From an uncultured Spirochaetales bacterium (GTDB taxonomy: Bacteria > Spirochaetota > Spirochaetia > Sphaerochaetales > Sphaerochaetaceae), in contig CAKQTF010000034.1 of assembly GCA_934276695.1 (NCBI GenBank), positions 1 to 8,722 on the forward strand: a stretch of DNA of 8,722 nucleotides, written 5' to 3'. The notes beneath the pieces are model-generated. The model was not told the DNA's origin and did not search any database. It worked only from the letters and a program-made list of their open reading frames with translations. Numbering within the stretch: position 1 is the stretch's first letter; each line of letters begins with the position of its first letter. This document shows, one piece after another, positions 1 to 5,167 of this stretch. The translations under genes and the position numbers were made by a program.

Positions 1-112
1 GCATATACACGTCATCCCAAGGAAGACCGGGGATGGAAAGACTCCCGCTGTGCCGAAAGACAGCTATAAAGATGGGGAAATACAGGAATACGGAGAGCTT
101 CTTGCGCTATGA
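1..112 (+). CDS. HIT-family (histidine triad) protein, 3' end only
   Basis: The last 36 codons of a gene that enters from the left edge. The first full codons read HIHVIPR, the second half of the HIT signature (His-x-His-x-His followed by two hydrophobic residues), and are followed by KTGDGK. HIT hydrolases typically read HIIPR-x-x-GDG here. By family knowledge the first visible His would be the middle, nucleophilic His of the triad. HIT proteins hydrolyse or transfer nucleotidyl groups on substrates such as dinucleoside polyphosphates and AMP conjugates; the substrate cannot be told from this fragment. The tail after the motif (about 29 residues, ending in ELLAL) is a normal length for the family. 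The TGA stop overlaps the ATG of the next gene (ATGA), which suggests translational coupling. Codon 1 of the window is incomplete because position 1 is the last base of the previous codon. Confidence 0.82.
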   Translation, partial: HIHVIPRKTGDGKTPAVPKDSYKDGEIQEYGELLAL

Positions 113-1203
113 GAAAAGCACTTACCCTCTTTCTATCCGCATTGATGCTGGCATCATGTGCAACATACACAGTCCAGAACGGGCGAGATTCCATATCACT
201 GCCCGCAGGCGGAAATGAACCAGAGACAAGATACAGGATAATAAAGGATAAGGAAGACCGTGAGTTCCAGGCTTATATAGAGAAGCTTAGAGCAGATGCA
301 GAGGAGAAGAGCAGAGAGCTTAGTGCGCAGAGGGAAAGAGAGCGTGAAGAGAAGGAGGCTGAGGAAGAGAGGCTCAAAGTCCTCGATATCAATGAGTACC
401 CATCAGATCTGAGCACACTCTCCTATCCTCATATATATAGCCCGAAGAAGAGCCGCGAACTGAAAGCAGATAGCGCAGCAGTCACTGAAAGGCTTCTTTT
501 CCTTCCTCTTGGAAATGATGTGCTTACAGAGAAGAGCATGGAATCGATACTAGTGAGCATAAGCGGCCTTGATCCTGATATAATCGCTCTTACCGGTGCA
601 ATAGAGAATCAGGTAGCATTCACTCAGGGATATGGGCATGACGCAGTGACTACAGAAGGCGGCACTGTGATCTTCACAGCGTCTCTTATCAGCTCATCAG
701 CATCCGGGATATCACTACAGATAACCGAAAGGAAGACAGTCGATATAGCTGTCCTGAATCCATTCAGGTCGCTTCCATGGACAAAGGATGATGTGCAGGA
801 ATGGCTGAAGGACGTAAAAGAGAATGAGGAGGCTGATCTCACTGATGTATTCAATGCCATCTCAAGGATGACTGGAGAGAGGAAGCTGCTCTTCATCTCA
901 TCGGCAACACCGAGCACTGAGGACTGGTCAACCATAACAGATTATTATTACAGGAATGTCGCATCATTCTCACTCTCGGATGCGATGAGCGAGATGAGAT
1001 GGCAGGATGCATACAGGGCAACGCACTTCAATGCTGAGGTTGACCCAGGCATAACAAGAAGAAGCTATGAGGTATTTGAGCGCCTTGATTTCATATACAG
1101 CTATAATCTGATGCCGCTCTCAAGTGAGACAGTAGCAATATCGGGGCTCACTGAAGCGACTGGGAACATAGCACTGCTTGCCGAAATCGTAATCCCTGAT
1201 TAG
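109..1203 (+). CDS. Lipoprotein with charged helix and a degenerate EEP-like domain
   Basis: A 364-aa secreted lipoprotein. Residues 1-17 form a signal peptide (MRK, a hydrophobic stretch, then lipobox LASC), so Cys17 should be lipidated after SPII cleavage. Residues 45-90 are a Glu/Arg/Lys-rich helix, probably a coiled coil or spacer. Residues 128-364 resemble, by eye, the endonuclease/exonuclease/phosphatase (EEP) fold: PDIIAL (156-161) where EEP proteins have PDIIxLQE, GGTVIFTASLI (184-194) like the gG-aIlsr-pi strand, VDIAVLN (211-217) like the strand before the catalytic His, LLFISSATPS (260-269) where GDFN is expected, WQDAYR (298-303) like lxDayR, RLDFIYSYNLMP (325-336) like RIDyIf, and TGNIALLAEI (351-360) where SDH-xavxaei is expected. 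The QE, H, DxN and SDH catalytic positions all appear substituted, so I infer a non-catalytic scaffold or binding protein. The start overlaps the HIT stop; GGAGAG at 92-97 is a somewhat distant ribosome binding site. The gene itself is certain; the fold assignment is tentative. Confidence 0.85.
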   Translation: MRKALTLFLSALMLASCATYTVQNGRDSISLPAGGNEPETRYRIIKDKEDREFQAYIEKLRADAEEKSRELSAQREREREEKEAEEERLKVLDINEYPSDLSTLSYPHIYSPKKSRELKADSAAVTERLLFLPLGNDVLTEKSMESILVSISGLDPDIIALTGAIENQVAFTQGYGHDAVTTEGGTVIFTASLISSSASGISLQITERKTVDIAVLNPFRSLPWTKDDVQEWLKDVKENEEADLTDVFNAISRMTGERKLLFISSATPSTEDWSTITDYYYRNVASFSLSDAMSEMRWQDAYRATHFNAEVDPGITRRSYEVFERLDFIYSYNLMPLSSETVAISGLTEATGNIALLAEIVIPD

Positions 1204-1223
1204 ATTTAACTCAAGGAGTCTCT

Positions 1224-1532
1224 ATGATACATCACATAACTGAGGATAATTTCAGGGAAGAAGTCCTGAATGCAGATGAGCCTGTGCTGCTTGATTTCTG
1301 GGCACCATGGTGTGGACCATGCAAAATCCAGGGAAGAATACTCGAGGAGAAGGAGGAAGCGCTCGAAGGCGCAAAGATCTGCAAATGCAATGTGGATGAG
1401 CATCCGCAGCTCGCAGAGCAATTCGGCATACAGTCAATACCGACACTCGTGGTATTCAGAGATGGGAAGGAATACACAAGAGTCTCCGGAGTGACACAGG
1501 AAGCAGGTCTCAGAAGACTGCTTGGACTATAG
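1224..1532 (+). CDS. trxA: Thioredoxin, divergent
   Basis: A 102-aa cytoplasmic thioredoxin with no signal peptide, a little shorter than the 109 residues of the E. coli protein. The active site WCGPCK is at 29-34 (redox Cys30 and Cys33), the buried Asp is Asp24 in LLDFWA, and the cis-proline is Pro73 in SIPT. It would reduce protein disulfides using thioredoxin reductase, which is not in the window. There are two departures from the family. The proline that kinks the active-site helix (Pro40 in E. coli) is Arg38, in CKIQGRIL. Two extra cysteines, Cys53 and Cys55 (ICKCNVD), lie on the third beta strand. The start is supported by AAGGAG at 1213-1218, five bases before the ATG. It sits 20 bp after the lipoprotein stop and is followed by a terminator, so it is the last gene of that operon. 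Confidence 0.95.
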   Translation: MIHHITEDNFREEVLNADEPVLLDFWAPWCGPCKIQGRILEEKEEALEGAKICKCNVDEHPQLAEQFGIQSIPTLVVFRDGKEYTRVSGVTQEAGLRRLLGL

Positions 1533-1536
1533 ACAG

Positions 1537-1565
1537 ACAGGGAGCACAGAGCTCCCTGTTCTTTT
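1537..1565 (+). terminator. Intrinsic terminator after trxA
   Basis: A perfect 9-bp stem, ACAGGGAGC (1537-1545) pairing with GCTCCCTGT (1551-1559), with a 5-base loop ACAGA, followed by a short T-rich run TCTTTTAT. It begins four bases after the trxA stop. The T run lies only on the plus-strand side, so it terminates the HIT-lipoprotein-trxA operon. The stop codon of the converging minus-strand small ORF falls inside the T run. Confidence 0.85.
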
Positions 1566-1764
1566 ATCTGCGCTGCTGTCTCTTCTGCCTATTCACAGCG
1601 TTCTTCAGATTATTCATGATTATGAACACCGCAAGCGCAATCAGCCCGATTACAAGAATGCCCATGCATATCTTATCGAATGACACAGACGTTATATACG
1701 GCTGGAGACGGACAAAAGTGATAATGGCAAAAGCGGTAAGCAGGAATTTCAATAGAAAAAGCAT
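1564..1764 (-). CDS. Possible small two-helix membrane protein
   Basis: A 66-aa reading frame not recognised as a known family. It has two hydrophobic segments, about residues 2-18 (LFLLKFLLTAFAIITFV) and 34-50 (MGILVIGLIALAVFIIM), joined by a loop of about 15 residues, and a strongly basic C-terminal tail (residues 54-66, ending in QRR). This pattern suggests an inner-membrane hairpin with both ends in the cytoplasm. It lies 101 bp downstream of pheT on the same strand and fills the only gene-free space between trxA and pheT. Weaknesses: there is no convincing Shine-Dalgarno before the ATG, and short hydrophobic frames arise by chance. In favour: the two well-formed helices plus basic tail, and a stop placed exactly at the converging terminator. 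Confidence 0.5.
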   Translation of the reverse strand: MLFLLKFLLTAFAIITFVRLQPYITSVSFDKICMGILVIGLIALAVFIIMNNLKNAVNRQKRQQRR

Positions 1765-1795
1765 AATACTATCGTAATACTGCTATCCGGCAATT

Positions 1796-1825
1796 CTATG
1801 GACAGATACATGATTCTGTCTATAG
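1796..1825. repeat. Interrupted 30-bp inverted repeat, pheT downstream gap
   Basis: CTAT (1796-1799) pairs with ATAG (1822-1825), then after one mismatch GACAGA (1801-1806) pairs with TCTGTC (1815-1820), leaving an 8-base centre that itself contains CATG. As RNA from the pheT strand it could fold as a hairpin, but no T run follows. It could instead be a protein-binding dyad upstream of the small membrane ORF. Confidence 0.5.
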
Positions 1826-1837
1826 GCAGCAGACTTG

Positions 1838-1861
1838 AAGAGCCCTCCGGAGAGGGCTCTT
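1838..1861 (-). terminator. Stable hairpin after pheT, without a U tract
   Basis: A perfect 10-bp stem, AAGAGCCCTC pairing with GAGGGCTCTT, starts four bases after the pheT stop codon. Read on the pheT strand the loop is TCCG closed by a C-G pair, a UNCG-type tetraloop known for unusual stability. No T run follows (the next bases are CAAGTC), so it is not a canonical intrinsic terminator. It may act as a weak terminator or as a 3' end stabiliser of the pheST message. Confidence 0.6.
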
Positions 1862-1865
1862 ATGC

Positions 1866-3566
1866 TTATCTGGAAAGTATATCGAGATCAAGCTCTGCCA
1901 TCACAGCAGGCATTGCCGTATTCCAGCTCTCAAGGACAGCCGGATGCGTCTCTCCGAATATTCCTGCCCTCTTCCCATTATACATGACATATGCAGCACG
2001 CCCTGGAATGAATCTCGGATCATTCTCAACAGGTGCCAGCTCATATTCCTTCCTGAGGAAATACATCAGCGTCTGGATATATGAAGCGGCCTCATTGTAT
2101 GTGACCTGTATATCAGATGAGAAGAAGCCCAGGCTGTTCTTAGTGACTGTTCCGGAATTATCAGAAGCATCCTTCACTGTGACCTTTCCGACTTCAAAGA
2201 TATTGTGAGGATAGACAGCATGCCCTGATACGCTCTCACTCTCAAGCAGGGATGGAAGCACAGAAGGCCTGATCACCTCATAGTTCTCACTCATAGGATT
2301 TGCGATGAAGACCGCATCCTCTCCGGATACATGCATATTGTCGATGTATTCCTTCTTTGAGCCAAGATAGTTGTACATCATCTCCTGGAACCCGAGGCCA
2401 ACAAGGATCTCCTTCACTTTCCTGGAGAACTCCTCGATAGGAAGAAGCCTTCCAATCGTGAAATCAGATGGCATGACAGGAGTGAAATTAGCAAGGCCAT
2501 ATCCGATCATCACATCCTCTGCGATATCCACAGCATGCAGGAAGTCATTCCTGTACTCAGGGACATCGATGTAGATCATACCGTCATCAGCAACTCCATA
2601 TACTCCCATTCTCCTAAGAGCATTCAGGCAGTCATCTGCAGAAAGAGGCTCGCCGAGCTTCTTCTGGATCAGATCAATCGGAGCTGCAGCTGGCTTCTGG
2701 AAGTAATACGGGACAGTGATCTCCCTTCCGTATGGCGTGTCCTTTGCGAACCTTACCTTGTGAGGCAGGATCTCAAATCCCATATCAGCCATATCGCAGG
2801 CAAGGATATTAACAGCAAGAAGCAGATCATCCAGGATAGGGCCTGAGACCTCAATGAAGAAGTCGCTGTCCCCTACCTCGACAGCCCCGATCCTTGCGCT
2901 GTTGATCACAGGAGGGAATGACAGTGTCTCTCCCTTATCATCATATAAGTATGGGAATTTCGGGAATGATGACACAATGTATCCATATTCCTTTCCCTTA
3001 GGATGCTTTTCGCAGATCTCACGGAGAGACAGCTCCTCTGTCATTCCAAGCGGAACGAACTTCGTGGAATCAGGATCGACTGCAGCATAGTGCACAGGAT
3101 AATTGATAAGCTCTGAGCGGTATATCCCCATAGCTATCGTGCGTCTCTTCCTTCCGAAATTGAAGCATAGCTTCTCCTGGCTCTGGATCAGATTCACAAG
3201 AAGATCGTCATCGACTGTAACGCCTCTTGCCCCGAATCCAATCGAATAGTCCCTTATCCCGATTGCCGACTCATCGTCGATTATCATTCGCCCTTCACTG
3301 TCCTTCTCATCATCCTTTGTTGAGAAGAAGTCGTAGTATGGGATCTCGCCGCTCTCATATGTGGAGAGTGCCCTTGCAACTCCTGCAGGAGACCATAGAT
3401 CGGGGCGGTTTGTATCATTGAGCTCAATCTTGATGACATGGTTCTTCTCGTCATGTCCATCCAGCTCGGCCTTTGCAACCGGGAATACATCAACTAGCTC
3501 ATCATCTGTCATCTTCCGTCCCAGAAGGGAATAGAAGAGATTCTCTGGTGCTTCAATCTTTGGCAT
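1866..3566 (-). CDS. pheT: Phenylalanyl-tRNA synthetase beta subunit, archaeal/eukaryotic type
   Basis: The 566-aa beta subunit of the alpha2-beta2 enzyme that charges tRNA-Phe. Bacterial beta subunits are about 800 aa, with an N-terminal EMAPII-like tRNA-binding domain and a C-terminal ferredoxin-fold anticodon-binding domain; both are absent here, as in archaea and eukaryotes. The order seen is an N-terminal domain with the hallmark LNDTNRPDLWSPAGVARAL (49-67), a B3/B4-like editing region (about 100-250), a B5 domain (about 285-360, with VPEYRNDFLHAVDIAEDV at 335-352), and a catalytic-like core (about 375-566, with NPMSENYEVIRPSVLPSLL at 423-441). Spirochaetes are known to carry this type, taken to be an old transfer from archaea. 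The ATG overlaps the pheS stop by one base (TAATG), and AGGAGG at 3575-3580 is an excellent ribosome binding site eight bases upstream, so translation is coupled but independently well initiated. Confidence 0.97.
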   Translation of the reverse strand: MPKIEAPENLFYSLLGRKMTDDELVDVFPVAKAELDGHDEKNHVIKIELNDTNRPDLWSPAGVARALSTYESGEIPYYDFFSTKDDEKDSEGRMIIDDESAIGIRDYSIGFGARGVTVDDDLLVNLIQSQEKLCFNFGRKRRTIAMGIYRSELINYPVHYAAVDPDSTKFVPLGMTEELSLREICEKHPKGKEYGYIVSSFPKFPYLYDDKGETLSFPPVINSARIGAVEVGDSDFFIEVSGPILDDLLLAVNILACDMADMGFEILPHKVRFAKDTPYGREITVPYYFQKPAAAPIDLIQKKLGEPLSADDCLNALRRMGVYGVADDGMIYIDVPEYRNDFLHAVDIAEDVMIGYGLANFTPVMPSDFTIGRLLPIEEFSRKVKEILVGLGFQEMMYNYLGSKKEYIDNMHVSGEDAVFIANPMSENYEVIRPSVLPSLLESESVSGHAVYPHNIFEVGKVTVKDASDNSGTVTKNSLGFFSSDIQVTYNEAASYIQTLMYFLRKEYELAPVENDPRFIPGRAAYVMYNGKRAGIFGETHPAVLESWNTAMPAVMAELDLDILSR

Positions 3567-5104
3567 TAGTTTCCCCTCCTTAACCTGACATTCTCGATAT
3601 CCGGAGTGAAGAGCTCCCTGAGATCAGAAAGTCCAAGATGCATAAGTGCCATTCTGTCGATGCCAAGGCCCCATGCAAGGACCGGGACATCTATTCCAAG
3701 AGGCTTTGTAACCTCCGGACGGAATATGCCAGCACCACCAAGCTCAAACCAGCCTAATACAGGATGCTTGATATGGACCTCAATCGAAGGCTCTGTGAAT
3801 GGGAAATACCCTGGAACATACTTAACCTCCTCAGCACCTGCAATCTCCTCTGCGAACATCTTCAAGAGCCCAAGAAGGTTCTTAAGGTTAACATCATCCC
3901 CAAGGACGATGCCCTCTGTCTGATAGAAGTCAGCGCCATGTGTAGCATCAACCTGGTCATAGCGGAAGCAGCGGACAATGCCGAAATACTTCCCTGGCAC
4001 TTTTGCCTTAGTCAGCTGATGGGCAGAAAGCACTGTGCCCTGGCTCCTGAGGACCTGGCGCCTTGTGAATTCATGATCAAAGCTGTAGCCCCAGCCACGA
4101 GAGCCGGTCTTCCAGCCATTCTCATGAGTGGCAGCGACCTGGTCGAGCCATGGCTCCTCGATCTCCCTGCAGTGCCTTGGATCCTTGACATAATAAACAT
4201 CATGGATATCACGTGCAGAATGGAACTGAGGCATGAAAAGGGCATCTCCGTTCCAGAACTCATTCTCAACAAGCGGGCCATCGAATTCCTCAAAGCCAAG
4301 TGATATGAGCTTATCCTTCACCCACTGCAGGTAATTTGAATATGCATTCCTGCGTCCAGGGATAAGCCTTGATGTAGGCGCATTCACAGCATATGGCCTG
4401 AAGCTTCCGTTCTTCCAGCTCCCGCTTGCAATCATCTCAGGCGTGAGAAGGCCGAATTCATCGCCCGTGATATTGGCAGCTATGACAGCATCCTTTACAA
4501 GCCTGCCTTCATCTGTAAGTGAATATGTGACATCTTCCCTCTCTATCATCTTGAATGGAGCGGATGATGCGCCTCTCTTCTTTGCAAGAAGGGATATTGC
4601 CTTGCACTCCTCTTCTGTGAGGCTGCTGGCATCAATGGTATCATTGAGTCCTTTCTGAAGCAGGTCATGCTGTATCTCGACCTCTCTGAAAAGCCTGTTC
4701 TTTATTATCTCTGCCTTTCTCTCTGCATTGAGCTTTGTTATGCCGGCTTTTGAAAGCAGTCCGAAAGCTGATCCGACATCACTGTTCTCAAGCCCAAGCT
4801 CATCGGCAATCTCAGGCATTGCATGAGGTCCTCTCTTATTGAGGAAAGAGAAAATGCGCTCTACTGGCATTCCGTTTGCTGCCCAGTCACGTCCAAGATC
4901 AGTCAGTTCATAGAAAACCTTTTTCTCCCTGCCTGTCTCTTCCAGGCATCCTTTGGCTACAAGCCATGAAAATGCCTGATTGCACTGTCCGACCTTATAA
5001 TCAAGCTCCCTGATTATCCTCTCTGCAGTAATCTCCTCTCCCATGCTCACATGCCTGAGAAGCTTAACTTCCAGAGGGTGGAGATTCTTAATATCGATAT
5101 CCAT
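3566..5104 (-). CDS. pheS: Phenylalanyl-tRNA synthetase alpha subunit, archaeal/eukaryotic type
   Basis: The 512-aa catalytic class II subunit. Residues 1-210 form a long region of repeated winged-helix-like units (for example VKLLRHVSMGEEITAERII at 13-31 and VERIFSFLNKRG at 81-92) typical of the archaeal/eukaryotic alpha subunit; bacterial PheS is about 330-350 aa with a coiled-coil start. The catalytic domain follows: FWNGDALFMPQFHSARDIHD (283-302), the family's N/G-DaLf-PQ-HPARD-hD block; motif 2 with CFRYDQVDATHGADFYQTEG (379-398); and motif 3 GLGIDRMAL (479-487). In motif 2 the usual FRNE is FRYD, a conservative change at position 383. The start has AGGAG at 5111-5115 with six-base spacing. 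It is 63 bp downstream of the fused E1 gene and overlaps pheT by one base, so pheST is an operon that may also receive read-through from the E1 gene. Confidence 0.97.
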   Translation of the reverse strand: MDIDIKNLHPLEVKLLRHVSMGEEITAERIIRELDYKVGQCNQAFSWLVAKGCLEETGREKKVFYELTDLGRDWAANGMPVERIFSFLNKRGPHAMPEIADELGLENSDVGSAFGLLSKAGITKLNAERKAEIIKNRLFREVEIQHDLLQKGLNDTIDASSLTEEECKAISLLAKKRGASSAPFKMIEREDVTYSLTDEGRLVKDAVIAANITGDEFGLLTPEMIASGSWKNGSFRPYAVNAPTSRLIPGRRNAYSNYLQWVKDKLISLGFEEFDGPLVENEFWNGDALFMPQFHSARDIHDVYYVKDPRHCREIEEPWLDQVAATHENGWKTGSRGWGYSFDHEFTRRQVLRSQGTVLSAHQLTKAKVPGKYFGIVRCFRYDQVDATHGADFYQTEGIVLGDDVNLKNLLGLLKMFAEEIAGAEEVKYVPGYFPFTEPSIEVHIKHPVLGWFELGGAGIFRPEVTKPLGIDVPVLAWGLGIDRMALMHLGLSDLRELFTPDIENVRLRRGN

Positions 5105-5110
5105 TAATGG

Positions 5111-5115
5111 CTCCT
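5111..5115 (-). promoter_or_regulatory. pheS ribosome binding site abutting a dyad
   Basis: AGGAG on the minus strand, six bases before the pheS ATG. Its first base is also the last paired base of the inverted repeat at 5115-5135, so a hairpin in a read-through transcript would sit directly against the ribosome binding site. Confidence 0.7.
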
Positions 5116-5135
5116 GTTCTGAAAACTACAGAACA
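5115..5135. repeat. Inverted repeat upstream of pheS
   Basis: TGTTCTG (5115-5121) and CAGAACA (5129-5135) form a perfect 7-bp inverted repeat with a 7-base centre. It lies in the 63-bp gap between the E1 gene and pheS, next to the pheS Shine-Dalgarno and one base into a possible -10 element. It could be an operator or an RNA hairpin in transcripts reading through from the E1 gene. There is no T run downstream of it, so it is not a terminator. Confidence 0.55.
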
Positions 5136-5163
5136 TTCTAATTGCATATTAAAAAAAATAAAA
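5135..5163 (-). promoter_or_regulatory. Weak candidate promoter for pheST
   Basis: On the minus strand TAGAAT (5135-5140) is five of six to the -10 consensus. Seventeen bases upstream is only TTTTAT (5158-5163), a poor -35, within a T-rich stretch (TTTTATTTTTTTT). Transcription would start near 5128, inside the inverted repeat, which would then overlap the start site as an operator might. The T-rich stretch directly follows the E1 stop but has no stem-loop before it, so I do not call it a terminator. Confidence 0.3.
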
Positions 5164-5167
5164 GGGT

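Noticed and set aside
33..218. A 61-codon plus-strand frame starting inside the HIT gene
   Set aside because: It overlaps both the HIT 3' end and the lipoprotein start, each of which has clear family or signal-peptide evidence in another frame.
1798..2208. A 136-codon plus-strand open frame over the end of pheT
   Set aside because: It overlaps the well-supported pheT coding sequence and the hairpins after it; its product resembles nothing known and is Ser/Tyr-rich as expected of an antisense frame.
3764..4303. A 179-codon plus-strand open frame antisense to pheS
   Set aside because: It lies wholly within pheS, has no ribosome binding site or recognisable domain, and is a by-product of the codon usage of the real gene.
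5128..5142. A PerR/Fur-like box in TTAGAATGTTCT upstream of pheS
   Set aside because: Only one half resembles such boxes; the symmetry is better explained by the TGTTCTG/CAGAACA repeat, and pheS is not an expected target.
5148..5163. T-rich run after the E1 stop as an intrinsic terminator
   Set aside because: No stem-loop of useful length precedes the run on that strand, so read-through into pheS cannot be excluded.
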